From Mesobacillus boroniphilus JCM 21738 (lineage in GTDB: Bacteria; Bacillota; Bacilli; Bacillales; Cytobacillaceae), in the NCBI RefSeq assembly GCF_000517385.1, contig NZ_BAUW01000025.1:1-43378 (forward strand): a stretch of 43,378 bases of DNA, read 5' to 3'. Position 1 is the first letter of the stretch, and the number at the start of each line of letters is the position of its first letter. The notes beneath the pieces were generated by a model that was given only the letters and a program-made list of their open reading frames with translations, was not told the DNA's origin and ran no database searches. Below, in pieces: positions 1 to 9,200 of this stretch. The translations under genes and the position numbers were made by a program.

Positions 1-1
1 G

Positions 2-140
2 CTTATAGAGAAAGTCTATAAGCCCAAAAAGATGCTGAAGCTGCTAAAAGGTCTTATAGAAAGAATCTATAAGCCCAAAAAGATGCCGAAGCCGCAAAAA
101 GGGCTTATAGACAGAATGTTTAACATGAAAATGAGTTTAC
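2..140. repeat. 51-bp tandem repeat, 2.7 copies
   Basis: Units start at 2, 53 and 104, so the period is 51 bp. Each unit opens with a short palindrome (CTTATAGA ... TCTATAAG) followed by CCCAAAAAGATGC and an A/G-rich stretch. A diverged single copy lies at about 20054-20125. One plus frame stays open through the repeat to a TGA at 176-178 and encodes a Lys-rich repeat peptide, but no start is visible and the dispersed copy is not open, so I treat it as non-coding. The array may continue upstream of the window. Confidence 0.8.
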
Positions 141-162
141 AGCCATCAGAATTCAACATGTC

Positions 163-1077
163 CTACTCAAAAAACTGATGCCTTCTTGTCCCAACTACAA
201 TAAAGTGATTTTTTAAGATATGTCTGATTGTCTTTCGTGACAGTAAACCATTGGACCAGATATAAATTTCGGTGCTCGTTAACTTCCTCTCCGGAAAAAG
301 TAACTTAATTTCCTCGATACTTCGCATAACTGCGGCTTCAATCCCTTCATGTGTTCCACAGTGGCTGCATACGAATTCCTTTTTTTCAATTATATCTATA
401 AGCTGATGGCATTCTTCACACATAAGCCCTTTCTTCAGTTTTTCATAATCATACTTTGGAGCTCGTTTATAAGGGGAGTCAGTTTGGTGCAATTGTAAAA
501 GCTTCTCTGCAATTTTTCTGTGAAGGTTTGTCAATTTGGAATGTTTCTTGTTTAGATTTTTCATATAACGATTTAATTGGCTTGGAAAAATAATAGGTGC
601 ATCCTTAGGGGACTGATATAGAGTGAATTCAGGGTTGTTGAAGACGACGGAGGACTCAATCACAAGGCGAAAGCCTAAGCTTTCAAATAGTTGTCGAAGC
701 AGGGAGATACTCCGTTTTAATTGGAGCAGGGGATCTTTGATTTCACTTCCGTTGATTTTTTTGAGGCGTTCACCTTCGTAGTAGTAGTCACCTTCATAGT
801 ACTTAATCTCGAAAACAAGGATTGCATCTTGAATAATGACAAGAGAATCAATCTGGAAGGTGGTGCCTCCTACTTCTAGGAGCAGGTCATTCAGTATCAG
901 ATGTTCGATTTCAAGGCTTTCCATCCAAATATCAAACTTGATTTCTCCTTCAAAACCTTTCCTGAGGCTAAAGTGACGTTGTTTCTCTTTCTCAGTGAAT
1001 TCCATCCGAGGCGCTAGCCAATCTAACATTTTTAACTCATTTGATTTGACTCGTTTTTTTAATATCATACTCCACAT
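163..1077 (-). CDS. NERD-domain protein with C-terminal zinc ribbon
   Basis: A protein of 304 aa carrying a nuclease-related domain (NERD), a PD-(D/E)xK-like fold found in many Gram-positive proteins of uncertain role. Visible core residues are GFEGE (about 41-45), the Asp of QIDSLVI (about 77), FEIK (about 89-92) and a later Gln in PLLQLKRS. A Cys4 zinc-ribbon-like element (CEECH ... CSHCG) sits near residue 225-245. The reading frame is open further upstream, but the start at 1077 is preceded by GGAGGAGAAAGG at 7-nt spacing, so this ATG is chosen. It lies downstream of the S15 gene on the same strand, separated by a terminator. The family assignment is strong; the cellular function, probably DNA-related, is unknown. 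Confidence 0.85.
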   Translation of the reverse strand: MWSMILKKRVKSNELKMLDWLAPRMEFTEKEKQRHFSLRKGFEGEIKFDIWMESLEIEHLILNDLLLEVGGTTFQIDSLVIIQDAILVFEIKYYEGDYYYEGERLKKINGSEIKDPLLQLKRSISLLRQLFESLGFRLVIESSVVFNNPEFTLYQSPKDAPIIFPSQLNRYMKNLNKKHSKLTNLHRKIAEKLLQLHQTDSPYKRAPKYDYEKLKKGLMCEECHQLIDIIEKKEFVCSHCGTHEGIEAAVMRSIEEIKLLFPERKLTSTEIYIWSNGLLSRKTIRHILKNHFIVVGTRRHQFFE

Positions 1078-1133
1078 CCTTTCTCCTCCATTTTTAAGCA
1101 AAAGAGAATAAATAGCCAGTGAACATTTTAAGG

Positions 1134-1160
1134 CAAAAAAGCTGCCGAAAACTAGGCAGG
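1134..1160 (-). terminator. Rho-independent terminator after the S15 hydrolase gene
   Basis: On the minus strand CTGCC pairs with GGCAG across an 8-nt loop, followed by CTTTTTT. It lies directly after the S15 stop codon at 1171 and before the NERD gene. Confidence 0.7.
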
Positions 1161-1170
1161 CTAATCCCAA

Positions 1171-2964
1171 TTATTCTTCCACCACCGGCAGTACAATCGA
1201 TGACGGATATTTTGAGTTCGTCAAAATTGTTGCAATCCCACCGAGCTGATCGAGCAGCTGCGGTGCTGGTGACATCGAGTGCGGGAAATCGCTTGGACCG
1301 ATGGCAACGCGGAGTCTGTGACCTTCTTTGATGACGAAGTTGCTAGGGAAGATCTCGACATCCAGCTCCATCACTTCATATGGCTTGACTTCCTGGACCG
1401 TGGTCCTCGTAAATGGGTGCCATGGCTGGATGTTCTCTCCATCGAGGAAGCGGCTCTTGCTTTCGTCGACTGCCCGGTGAGAGGCGGCAAGCCAGCCGGC
1501 AGTAATTTCGCGGGAAGTCCCGTCTGGTGCGACATCGGTTACTCGCACAGACAATACAAGTTCACGAGCGGTTGTTTTAGCGAAAATCTTAGCGGCAATC
1601 GGCCCGGATACGCGAAGATCACCATTCACCGGTGCTGTCGTATAGGTGAGCTCGCCCAATTCTGTCAGGCGATTATCCTTCGAACATGGCAGGGCATCCG
1701 GAATTCCGGCCATCCACTGATTCGTGCTGCCTGAGCAGATGCCGTTCAGCGGCTGCTGGAGCATAGTGCGTGACGGCTCTAAAGAGGAAGGAGTCTCCTT
1801 CGTCAGCTGCTTACCGCTGCGCAGGTAAAACTTTTCAGCATTCACATTCATATGAGGCCATCCTGGCTGGACCTCGAAACGATCCTCTCCCAGCACATAT
1901 TGAGTGACATCAGGTATTTTGTTGATGTTCGTGTTTATTCCCATCAAATATTGGTCAAACCATCGTAACGCAAGCTGATCAAGTGCAGGGACATTATCAG
2001 CAGGCAAGCCGCTGCCATAGTTTCCGTGCGTCCAGTTGCCCATCAGCAGCTTCGTTTTAACGCCATTCGCCTTTAATTTTTCATAAAGAAGCGGAGTGCC
2101 GCGCTGAAAAAGGTCATGAAGTCCGCCGGTGAAAAATGCGGGAACTTCAATTTGATCGGCAACCGCCAGTGGGGAGCGCAGCTGTGCGGCTGGTCCATCA
2201 TAGGCGAAGTCGCCACCTGTAGTAATCGCAGAGCTCAGAGTGCTGACTGGAAAGCCGAGCAATTGTCCTGTATGGTTTAACAAAACGGTCGTGCCCATGA
2301 TTGGTTCCGACAGAGTGTAGGAAGGCGGGAGCAGGCCGCTGCCTGTTACAAGTCCGAGCCAGAGCGGGATGAATCCTGTGTTCACCATTCCTCCAGACAT
2401 GAGAATGTCGCGGTACATATCACCCATCGGCACGATTGGAAAAATGACTTCCAGTCCTTCTGGCTGCTGTGCTGCGGTTAATAGCTGGTTGATGGCCCGG
2501 TAGGAGGAGCCGTATAAACCAACCTTGCCATTGCTCCACGGCTGGCTTGCTGCCCATTCGACGAGCTCCTTGCCATCGCGCTGTTCTGCTTCGCCAAATG
2601 AATCCCATGCACCCTGTGAGGCGCCTGTCCCGCGGACATCGACTGCAACATGGGCGTAGCCGCGCTTAATAAAGTACTCATTAAGATTTTCAGTGCTTCT
2701 TACGTTCTTGTTATACGGTGTTTGTGTAAGGATGACAGGAAACGGTCCCTGGCCATCAGGCAGGTGCACATCGGCTGCTAAAATCACACCATCCCTCATT
2801 GTGATGAAAACATCTTTTTCCGTAGTAAAGTTTGAATACTGTTCTGGACGGTCATAGATCGTGTCTTCCCATTCATGACCTGAAGCGGAAGCCTGGTTAG
2901 AACCAAGCCCCGAGAACAGGCTGAAGATGAGAAAAAAAGCAAGTGAAATATTGAATGATTTCAT
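1171..2964 (-). CDS. Secreted CocE/NonD-type hydrolase, X-Pro dipeptidyl-peptidase (S15) family
   Basis: A 597-aa alpha/beta hydrolase of the S15/CocE family, which cleaves peptide, ester or acyl bonds. The N-terminus is a signal peptide (MKSF, then a hydrophobic stretch, then NQASA; cleavage about residue 27), so it is exported. The nucleophile lies in GLYGSSYRA (Ser about 154), the Asp probably in GGLHDLF and the His in GNWTHGNY. The C-terminal third is the galactose-binding-like X-Pro_dipep C domain. The start at 2964 has AGGAGG at 7 nt; a longer frame upstream lacks a signal-compatible start. It follows another secreted hydrolase (M14) on the same strand, but a terminator separates them. 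The substrate cannot be told from sequence. Confidence 0.9.
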   Translation of the reverse strand: MKSFNISLAFFLIFSLFSGLGSNQASASGHEWEDTIYDRPEQYSNFTTEKDVFITMRDGVILAADVHLPDGQGPFPVILTQTPYNKNVRSTENLNEYFIKRGYAHVAVDVRGTGASQGAWDSFGEAEQRDGKELVEWAASQPWSNGKVGLYGSSYRAINQLLTAAQQPEGLEVIFPIVPMGDMYRDILMSGGMVNTGFIPLWLGLVTGSGLLPPSYTLSEPIMGTTVLLNHTGQLLGFPVSTLSSAITTGGDFAYDGPAAQLRSPLAVADQIEVPAFFTGGLHDLFQRGTPLLYEKLKANGVKTKLLMGNWTHGNYGSGLPADNVPALDQLALRWFDQYLMGINTNINKIPDVTQYVLGEDRFEVQPGWPHMNVNAEKFYLRSGKQLTKETPSSLEPSRTMLQQPLNGICSGSTNQWMAGIPDALPCSKDNRLTELGELTYTTAPVNGDLRVSGPIAAKIFAKTTARELVLSVRVTDVAPDGTSREITAGWLAASHRAVDESKSRFLDGENIQPWHPFTRTTVQEVKPYEVMELDVEIFPSNFVIKEGHRLRVAIGPSDFPHSMSPAPQLLDQLGGIATILTNSKYPSSIVLPVVEE

Positions 2965-3053
2965 CAGCAAGCCTCCTGTAAGGGTTTTTAATTTAATCTT
3001 ACGAAAATCACCAGGACACTTATATACGATAAATGTCGGGTTCTCAGAATCAC

Positions 3054-3092
3054 AAAATAAAACAGTGTGATCCGCCAGGGAATCACACTGCT
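3054..3092 (-). terminator. Terminator after the M14 peptidase gene
   Basis: On the minus strand CAGTGTGATT pairs with a near-complementary GATCACACTG arm across a short loop and is followed by TTTTATTTTG. It lies just beyond the M14 stop codon, so M14 and S15 are probably separate transcripts or are only partly coupled. Confidence 0.8.
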
Positions 3093-3099
3093 GCAAGTC

Positions 3100-4164
3100 T
3101 TATTCGTCGGCTTCTTCGTTCTGTCTGTTCGTCTGGTAAGGAAGGGTATCCCAGAAGCTGGTATCCATTGTTTCAATAGAGTCATCAGCAATCGCTCTTA
3201 CTGCAGCATCCAAAGTGGTGATGGTCTGCTTGATCAGGTAACCGTTGCTCTTCTGTCCAAGTGCATAGGATTCGATGAAATGGTCGGACATGCCGCGCAT
3301 TTCGAATAATAAAGTTGAAATGTCATAGCGGACAGCAGCACCGTTACGGCCGATGTTCGCACCTTCACCGCCGCGGTATTTACCGATATGGCCCCATCCC
3401 TTTTCCTCAAGCGCATTGTATACAACTGCACCAAGCTTCTTGGAGCCTTCTAGTACCTCTGGCTTCACATCAGGATTCGTTGGGTAAAGAATCGATCCAG
3501 AAACCAGTTCACCTTCTGTTTCGCTCAGTGTGCCCTGATGGTGAAGGTCGATCATGTAATCGATATCATATTTAGCAAAAACATTCTCATGAAGCGCGCG
3601 TGCTTCTGGTTCCATATCGCTCGTTTCTTTTGCGTGCTCACGGTTCAAATCCACGTAGTTTGCATTATAGCGGGTAAGGTGGCGGTCGCCATCAGCGTGG
3701 TAATCTACAAGTGAAAAGTCGACATCGCCCATTGCTCCGTCCGCATTCAGCATCGGAATCACAAGGATGTTCACATTATCGAGGACTCCACTTGTTTTAC
3801 CAGTGCCTAAGTGCTTGATGAATTCAAGCGCACCTTCAGTTGTCAGCTGTTCGTTTCCATGCTGCTGAGTCAGGAATAATATTGTTGGATTTTCCGGGTT
3901 GGAAATATACTTTGCCATGTGAATATCGCGGCCCTTGACGGTCTGGCCGATCACTTCCAGTTCCATTGCCTCCTGTTTGGCATCTTGAGTCTTCAGGTAA
4001 TCTACTAAGCTTTGATATGTATGCAAAATCGATGTTTGTACGGATCCATTTCCGGCACTCGGTCCATTCCCTACTGCACCCGCAGGAAGGGCCACCGCAG
4101 TCACCGCGCCAAGAGCCATCATGCTTGATAAAGAAACGGATAGAACCTTCTTTTTCAAATTCAT
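3100..4164 (-). CDS. Secreted M14-family zinc carboxypeptidase-like protein
   Basis: A 354-aa zinc metallopeptidase of the M14 (carboxypeptidase A/E) clan. There is a signal peptide (MNLKKK, then a hydrophobic run ending ALPAGA; cleavage about residue 30). Zinc ligands are His102 and Glu105 in QQHGNEQ and the His of DLHHQG; the general base Glu lies in LLFEMRG. An NADGA/NR-type substrate-binding segment (VDLNREHA) is present. Start choice: two ATGs lie 6 nt apart, and AGGAGG is only 1 nt from the first but 7 nt from the second, so the second (4164) is used. The gene is followed by its own terminator. It probably trims extracellular or wall-associated peptides; the substrate is unknown. Confidence 0.9.
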   Translation of the reverse strand: MNLKKKVLSVSLSSMMALGAVTAVALPAGAVGNGPSAGNGSVQTSILHTYQSLVDYLKTQDAKQEAMELEVIGQTVKGRDIHMAKYISNPENPTILFLTQQHGNEQLTTEGALEFIKHLGTGKTSGVLDNVNILVIPMLNADGAMGDVDFSLVDYHADGDRHLTRYNANYVDLNREHAKETSDMEPEARALHENVFAKYDIDYMIDLHHQGTLSETEGELVSGSILYPTNPDVKPEVLEGSKKLGAVVYNALEEKGWGHIGKYRGGEGANIGRNGAAVRYDISTLLFEMRGMSDHFIESYALGQKSNGYLIKQTITTLDAAVRAIADDSIETMDTSFWDTLPYQTNRQNEEADE

Positions 4165-4480
4165 CGTCATTCCTCCTATAAACTAGATTCATTCTCAATG
4201 TTACTGAATTTTTAAAAAAATAATTAATAGAGTATGTTGCCTATTTTTCAGACAAATTTCGAGCTTCGAAATAAGTAAAAATGATAGAGTTTAAAAGTGT
4301 GAAAACGGGATTTGATAGGTAAAAAGTAATTAGTTAGGATGATTTTGCAGAAATCGCTGTAATAAGAGTAACTAGGACTGAGTAAGGAGACACAGTGACG
4401 GCAGCGTCTTAACTTTCAGATGGGAACGTTCAGCGATTATCGATTACAGCCTTTAGCCGCAAAAAGTAAAATAAAAACAA
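4165..4480. other. Intergenic stretch, no gene seen
   Basis: The 5' flank of the M14 gene. No ORF with a ribosome binding site is visible on either strand. It presumably holds the M14 promoter; a weak TTGTCT with an AT-rich downstream region lies on the minus strand near 4230-4255, but I cannot assign it firmly. Confidence 0.4.
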
Positions 4481-4512
4481 AAAAAGCGTGCTCAGCTGTG
4501 GCACGCTTTTTA
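4481..4512 (-). terminator. Strong terminator after the 57-aa ORF
   Basis: AAAAAGCGTGC pairs with GCACGCTTTTT across a 9-10 nt loop, with A- and T-runs on both sides, so it can act in both directions. It lies 10 nt past the stop of the minus-strand 57-aa ORF. Confidence 0.85.
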
Positions 4513-4521
4513 GTGGGTTCA

Positions 4522-4695
4522 TTAATTTCTCTCTAGTTCTTCCTCAAAGTAAAATGTGCTTGGGTATTCCTTCACAGTGTATGAATATCTTTTCATGTTT
4601 TTCACATATTGGGATTTCATGATTGTCACTGTTTCGCCGGTTTCCTTGATATTGACCGATTGACCTGTTTTATAAATGTTGCTTGCGCTTTTCAA
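4522..4695 (-). CDS. Small conserved-looking protein, 57 aa, TTG start
   Basis: I do not recognise the family. The ORF starts with TTG at 4693-4695, preceded by AAAGGG at about 9 nt, and encodes 57 residues with no membrane segment: a basic N-terminus, then a compact Thr/Val/Tyr-rich body (KTGQSVNIKETGETVTIMKS) that reads like a small beta-rich fold such as an SH3-like barrel, ending with an acidic tail FEEELERN. It is a complete unit: extended -10 element upstream and a strong terminator immediately downstream. It is divergent from the cold-shock gene. Confidence 0.6.
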   Translation of the reverse strand: MKSASNIYKTGQSVNIKETGETVTIMKSQYVKNMKRYSYTVKEYPSTFYFEEELERN

Positions 4696-4722
4696 TTAGC
4701 CACGCCCTTTCATGTTCTTTTA

Positions 4723-4731
4723 ATTATACCA
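4723..4731 (-). promoter_or_regulatory. Extended -10 promoter element for the 57-aa ORF
   Basis: On the minus strand TGGTATAAT is a perfect extended -10 (TGn-TATAAT) 28 nt before the TTG start. The -35 region is poor (TAAAAG at 17 bp), as is common with extended -10 promoters. Confidence 0.55.
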
Positions 4732-4817
4732 CATTTTCTGATTCACTTTTATTAATCCATTATGGTCTTTTGAAGGAATATTTATAAAACCCTGTTTTTG
4801 GAAAAAGCCCTTTGTGC

Positions 4818-4846
4818 TTGCACTAACCTTTCAATTCTGTTATTCT
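4818..4846 (+). promoter_or_regulatory. Sigma-A-type promoter of the cold-shock gene
   Basis: TTGCAC (4818-4823), 17-bp spacer, TATTCT (4841-4846). Transcription from here would give a leader of about 115 nt, as is usual for csp genes. Confidence 0.65.
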
Positions 4847-4900
4847 TAAGAAGAATTATTTTTGTTCGGTATGCAAGGAAAGAACATGCACTGCTTGATT

Positions 4901-4956
4901 CGCCTGGATATCACTGAGACAAGAATAGTAACAAATTGTGTGGATATCACACTAGG
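4901..4956 (+). promoter_or_regulatory. csp leader with duplicated GGATATCAC motif and RBS-adjacent hairpin
   Basis: The motif TGGATATCAC occurs twice, at about 4904-4913 and 4941-4950. The second copy sits inside a hairpin, GTGTG-gatat-CACAC (4938-4952), immediately before AGGAGG. csp leaders are known to control translation by temperature-dependent folding; this duplication is a candidate element. Confidence 0.4.
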
Positions 4957-4967
4957 AGGCAACAAAA

Positions 4968-5167
4968 ATGGAAAACGGTAAAGTAAAATGGTTTAACGCA
5001 GAAAAAGGTTTCGGATTCATCGAACGTGAAGGTGGAGAAGACGTATTTGTACACTTCTCAGCTATCCAAGCGAAGGCTTCAAGACTCTTGAAGAAGGCCA
5101 AGAAGTTTCTTTCGACGTTGAGCAAGGTGCTCGTGGACCACAAGCAGCTAACGTTACAAAATTATAA
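4968..5167 (+). CDS. Cold-shock protein CspA/B/C-type (frame broken by one missing base)
   Basis: A 66-residue cold-shock-domain RNA chaperone. The first 34 codons give [19 protein letters not shown] and VFVHFSAIQ, which include RNP1 (KGFGFI) and RNP2 (VFVHF). After codon 34 the frame shifts. If one G is restored at 5070/5071 the protein continues [19 protein letters not shown] and ends ANVTKL with TAA at 5165-5167, exactly the family length and ending. As written, the frame instead runs to 5198 with a nonsense tail. Such a short, highly conserved protein makes a sequencing deletion far more likely than a real mutation. The RBS AGGAGG is at good spacing. Confidence 0.9.
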
Positions 5168-5187
5168 TAACGGATTAGCCCATACAA

Positions 5188-5219
5188 ACAAGCTCTGAGT
5201 CATCAGAGCTTGTTTTTTT
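5188..5219 (+). terminator. Terminator after csp
   Basis: AAGCTCTGA-gtca-TCAGAGCTT followed by GTTTTTTT. Confidence 0.9.
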
Positions 5220-5242
5220 ATGTTCATCTAAATTTGAATAAT

Positions 5243-5272
5243 AAAAAACCCCACTCCGATTGAGTGGGGTTT
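5243..5272 (-). terminator. Terminator of the 27-aa minus-strand ORF
   Basis: AAACCCCACTC pairs with GAGTGGGGTTT over a 5-nt loop; read on the minus strand it is followed by TTTTTTATTATT. Confidence 0.8.
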
Positions 5273-5299
5273 AATGCGGTAAAGCAATGGTTGTTCTTA

Positions 5300-5383
5300 T
5301 TATAGCATAAGTTTTACAGACACTGTTAAAAAGTTTTTCGGATTACAAACTTTGTTGGTTACATCCACAACATATCGCCCCAT
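5300..5383 (-). CDS. Very small ORF, 27 aa, strong ribosome binding site
   Basis: Not a recognised family. ATG at 5381-5383 is preceded by AGGAGG at 6-nt spacing. The peptide begins MGRYVVDVTNKVCNPKNF, contains a single Cys and ends with a hydrophobic SVKLML tail; stop TAA at 5300-5302. A strong intrinsic terminator follows 27 nt later. The unit lies convergent to csp and divergent from the KinB-like kinase. RBS plus terminator make translation plausible, but no homologue is known to me. Confidence 0.5.
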   Translation of the reverse strand: MGRYVVDVTNKVCNPKNFLTVSVKLML

Positions 5384-5492
5384 ATCGTTCCTCCTAAATA
5401 CCTGTGATCAGGAAGCTATACTTCCAATACGACAGCAAACCTTTGGAATAGACAAAATTATGCAATTTTATTAAAAATATCTGAATTTTCCA

Positions 5493-5521
5493 TTGAAGTA
5501 TCCATAAGGTGAGTAGATAAT
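5493..5521 (+). promoter_or_regulatory. Promoter of the KinB-like kinase gene
   Basis: TTGAAG (5493-5498), 17-bp spacer, GATAAT (5516-5521), 47 nt before the ATG. Confidence 0.55.
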
Positions 5522-5568
5522 AATTATGTAGGAATATATTCATAATCTGGAGTACCCTGGGGGATAAA

Positions 5569-6802
5569 ATGGTAGAGTTTATAAAAGATTTGATCCTGCA
5601 TTTTTCAATTATACTATCGCTCAGCTTCATGTATAACTTTCTATGGATGCAGAAGCGGTCGGTATATAAGAAACAAGTCTTTAAAATGGCCATTTTAGCG
5701 GCGCTAATGATGACAATGGCATTTCCTGTAAGATTCGATGGCGGCTTGGAATTCGACTTGAAACTGATTCCAGTCTTCATTGCCTTTTTTTATCTGAGCA
5801 GGCTGATAGCTTTTTGCTTGTGGCTGTCCTGTTGTTATTGCAGGGCTTCGTGGGGATTGACAAGCTCCCGGTCACGGCCGTCAATTATCTGGTCATATTG
5901 ATTTTATTTTTTTCGATTGAAAATTATATAAGAATACAACTGTTAACAGGAAAATTGCACTCGGCCTTTTTGTATATGGCCTGATCACAACGACAAGGCT
6001 TGCGGCAATGATCAACGCCGGCAAAGCGGAGGATTATCTTTATTTGCTAGTATTTTCCCTTGTCTCTTTCGTTGCGCTATCGGTAACCATTTATATCATT
6101 GAAATGACCAACTTGCAGCTGAAGTTGATGCATGAGCTCCACAAAGCTGAGAAGTTTTCAGCAATCAGCCAGCTTGCAGCATCGGTTGCCCACGAAATCC
6201 GCAATCCGATGACAACGATCAGAGGCTTCATGCAGGTTCTCCAGGGAGAAAGGAATTTAAATGATAACCAGAATCTCTTCATCACAATATCCCTTCAGGA
6301 GCTAGACCGTACCCAGACAATCATTGATAATTTTCTCTCGCTGGCAAAACCAACTACAGGCACCATGGCAAAAATTGATTTGAGCGAACTTTTAAAGGAA
6401 ACGATTGACTTCATGAGATCCTATTCGCATCTCGCCAATACGGAATTAGTAGAGGCGATTGACAAGAAACTTTGCATCAAAGGTGATGCCCATGAAGTCA
6501 GGCAGGTCTTCATCAATATATTGAAAAACGGCATTGAAGCTATGCCATCGGGCGGTAGTATCTACATCATCGCCAAGGTCGACAGGGACAATGTAAGGAT
6601 TAAGTTCCGCGATGAAGGCGTCGGCATGAATAAAGAACAGCTCGACAGACTCGGTCATCCTTATTATTCTACGAAGGAAAAAGGCACAGGCCTCGGAATG
6701 ATGATTTCCTTTGATATTATCCAAAGGATGAGAGGCAGAATCAATGTCGAAAGTCAAGAGGGAAAAGGCACGACATTTACGATTCTGCTGCCATGTGAGT
6801 AA
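5569..6802 (+). CDS. KinB-like membrane sensor histidine kinase (two frame breaks)
   Basis: A sporulation-type sensor kinase of about 411 aa once the frame is restored. The N-terminus (MVEFIKDLILHFSI, FLWMQ) resembles KinB; about six transmembrane segments occupy residues 1-180. Next come the H-box ASVAHEIRNPMTTIRGF, the N box (INILKNGIEAM), G1 (DEGVGM) and G2 (GTGLGM), that is, complete HisKA and HATPase_c domains. There is no PAS domain. Breaks: one T is missing from the T-run at 5811-5815, and one base is missing near 5931-5935 (restoring VNRKIALGLFVYGLITTTRLAAM). It likely feeds the Spo0 phosphorelay, as KinB does in B. subtilis; KinB-like is assigned by overall architecture, so orthology is uncertain. 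RBS GGGGGAT precedes the ATG. Confidence 0.8.
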
Positions 6803-6833
6803 TAGGAGATATAACCGAAATTCGTCGAGTGGC

Positions 6834-6880
6834 TCTATCGGCCAAACAGAAGACGAAAGTGCGGGAAAGTGTCCGATAGA
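6834..6880. repeat. Inverted repeat in the mtnK upstream region
   Basis: TCTATCGG (6834-6841) and CCGATAGA (6873-6880) are perfect 8-bp arms 31 nt apart. Within and beside them, GCGGG and CCCGC can also pair. No T-run follows. No S-box (SAM-I) riboswitch features are visible. The function is unknown. Confidence 0.4.
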
Positions 6881-7095
6881 AGAACCCGCCGTACAAACGG
6901 AAGCCTGAAAACGAGATTGTAAATGAAAGAGATAGCAGATAACGGTCTTCTTTTTTATAGATAAAAGAATGATAGCCATTCGCCTCCGAATTTCTGGTTT
7001 GGAAGTATTTTTTACTGCGTCGAAATACAACTTTAAGTTATAATAATTTTTAAAAGATTTTTATAATTGTTTTTACGGGAAAGGGGAAGGTCGCC

Positions 7096-8316
7096 ATGGC
7101 TGATTTTAATACTTATTTTTTGATGAACGCCGATGAGGTCATTTCATATGTGGAAAAAAAGACCGATTTTTTTGATAAAGATGCTGAATTGAGCTGTGCC
7201 GAAATTGGGGATGGCAATTTGAATTATGTTTTCCGGGTGATTGATGAGCAAACGGGAAGTTCATTGATTGTTAAACAGGCTGGTGATACAGCGAGGATTT
7301 CCGATGAGTTTAAGCTTTCTACAAACCGGATCAGGATTGAGTCCAATGTACTTAAGCTTGAGGGTGAGCTGGCGCCAGGTTTGGTCCCGGATGTATACCT
7401 GTTTGATGATGTGATGAATTGCTGCATGATGGAGGATCTATCTGATCACACAATCCTCCGTACTGCGCTTAATGAAGGCCGTATTTTTCCGAAGCTTGCG
7501 GATGACCTGACAACATTCCTGGTCAATACTCTCCTGCTCACTTCTGATGTGGTCATGGAGCATAAAGCGAAGAAGGCACTTGTCCAGGATTATATCAACC
7601 CTGAATTGTGCGAAATTTCCGAGGACTTAGTATACTCTGAACCTTTCACGGACCATAACAACCGAAATGACCTGTTCCCAGCTAACAAGGAATGGATAGA
7701 AGAAAATATATATGGTGATGACAAATTGCGCTTTGAAGCCGCGAAGCTGAAGTTTGCTTTCATGACCAATGCCCAGGCGCTTGTCCATGGTGATTTGCAT
7801 TCAGGTTCTGTTTTTGTAAAAGAAGATTCGACAAAAGTGATCGATCCTGAATTCGCGTTTTATGGTCCGATGGGCTATGACGTTGGCAACGTGGTTGCGA
7901 ACCTGATGTTCGCATGGTCACGCGCATATGTAACAAATGCTGATGAGAAATATGTTTCCTGGCTTGAGGAGATGATCAAAGATACTGTAAATCTTTTTGC
8001 GGAAAAATTCCTGGCAAGCTGGAACGAAAATGTCACTGATATCATGGCGAAGGAGCGGGGCTTCGACTGCTGGTATCTGGACTCTGTTCTTCAGGATACC
8101 GCCTCGGTAACCGGCATGGAAATGATTCGCCGTATTGCCGGCCTGGCGAAGGTCAAGGATTTGACAACAATTGCGGATGACGAGCAACGCGTTATGGCAG
8201 AGAGGATTTGCCTGTCAGCAGCGAAGCAGTTCATCTTGGAATCAGGCAGCTATAAAACGGGCGAACAATTTTTAAAAGTATTAAAGGATTCAGCTTCAAG
8301 CCATAATATGCGATAA
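7096..8316 (+). CDS. mtnK: S-methyl-5-thioribose kinase (MtnK family)
   Basis: A 406-aa sugar kinase of the APH/choline-kinase fold that phosphorylates C1 of 5-methylthioribose in methionine salvage; relatives also act on 5-deoxyribose. Motifs are [11 protein letters not shown] (nucleotide loop, about 37-47), [11 protein letters not shown] (catalytic Asp) and [17 protein letters not shown] (metal-binding Asp). RBS AAGGGGAAGG precedes the ATG. The next gene, 46 nt downstream, is a class II aldolase, which argues for a role in disposal of 5-deoxyribose as well as methylthioribose. The isomerase gene mtnA that usually accompanies it is not in this window. Confidence 0.9.
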   Translation: MADFNTYFLMNADEVISYVEKKTDFFDKDAELSCAEIGDGNLNYVFRVIDEQTGSSLIVKQAGDTARISDEFKLSTNRIRIESNVLKLEGELAPGLVPDVYLFDDVMNCCMMEDLSDHTILRTALNEGRIFPKLADDLTTFLVNTLLLTSDVVMEHKAKKALVQDYINPELCEISEDLVYSEPFTDHNNRNDLFPANKEWIEENIYGDDKLRFEAAKLKFAFMTNAQALVHGDLHSGSVFVKEDSTKVIDPEFAFYGPMGYDVGNVVANLMFAWSRAYVTNADEKYVSWLEEMIKDTVNLFAEKFLASWNENVTDIMAKERGFDCWYLDSVLQDTASVTGMEMIRRIAGLAKVKDLTTIADDEQRVMAERICLSAAKQFILESGSYKTGEQFLKVLKDSASSHNMR

Positions 8317-8362
8317 TAGGACGTTCCCTATCTAGATTTTTAGAGAAAGAGAGGCGCATCAT

Positions 8363-9003
8363 ATGTTGCTTCTGGAAGAACGGATGAAAGTCGTAGAATA
8401 CGGCAAGAAAATCATTTCAAGCGGCCTAACTAAGGGGACGGGTGGAAATATCAGCATTTACAATCGAGAGAAGCAGCTGGTTGCCATCAGTCCGAGCGGG
8501 ATCGATTATTTCGAGACGAAGCCTGAGGATGTTGTGATCATTAATTTGGATGGTGAAATTGTCGATGGCAGCAAGAAGCCGTCGAGCGAGCTTGACATGC
8601 ATTTGATTTTTTACCAGCGCCGCGACGATCTAAACGCGCTTGTCCACACGCACTCGCCCTATGCAAAAACGATCGCGACACTTGGTTGGGACATTCCGCC
8701 GATCACTTATTTGGTGGCGTTTGCCGGTCCGAATGTAAGGTGCGCTCCCTATGCAACATTCGGGACGAAGGAGCTTGCAGAAAAGGCATTTGAAGGCATG
8801 GTGGATAGAAGAGCTGTGCTGTTGGCAAATCACGGTATGATTGCCGGAGCCCATAACATCGAAACAGCATTTATGGTCGCTGAGGAAATAGAGTTCAGCG
8901 CTCAGATTTACTACCAGGCGAAAGCGATTGGCGAGCTACAGAGCTTACTGAAGAAGAAATGGCTCGCTTGTCAAAGAAATTTGAAAGTTATGGCCAGAGA
9001 TGA
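8363..9003 (+). CDS. Class II aldolase, fuculose-/5-deoxyribulose-1-phosphate type (one frame break)
   Basis: A zinc-dependent class II aldolase of the FucA/AraD family, 213 aa when corrected. Visible are GTGGNISIYNRE (phosphate loop), SPSGIDY, KPSSELDMH (catalytic Glu), the zinc ligands HTHSPYA, and ANHGMIA with the third His. Next to mtnK the likely substrate is 5-deoxyribulose 1-phosphate (DrdA-like) rather than fuculose 1-phosphate. One base is missing near 8936-8939; restoring it gives ELTEEEMARLSKKFESYGQR and TGA at 9001-9003, whereas the raw frame runs into the terminator and yields a poly-Phe tail. RBS AGAGAGG lies 8 nt before the ATG. Confidence 0.85.
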
Positions 9004-9032
9004 CCCTCTATTAGGAGGGTTTTTCTTTTTTT
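9003..9032 (+). terminator. Terminator of the mtnK-aldolase operon
   Basis: ACCCTC-ctatta-type loop-GAGGGT followed by TTTTCTTTTTTT, overlapping the corrected stop codon. Confidence 0.85.
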
Positions 9033-9134
9033 GCGTACTTATATAGTAGATAGTATTAAACCAAACATATAAACCTATCGATTCAACCTTTCAGCTATAT
9101 TTCATGAAAGTGAATCACAAAATCACTAGATTAT

Positions 9135-9142
9135 GCTATGAT
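9135..9142 (+). promoter_or_regulatory. Extended -10 promoter for the 45-aa ORF
   Basis: TGCTATGAT is a TGn plus TATGAT extended -10; no good -35. It lies about 60 nt before the small ORF. Confidence 0.45.
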
Positions 9143-9200
9143 TATTAAAAGAAAAAAATGGGCCTAATGGATAGTTTTACTAGAGGGGGACACGCTGGCT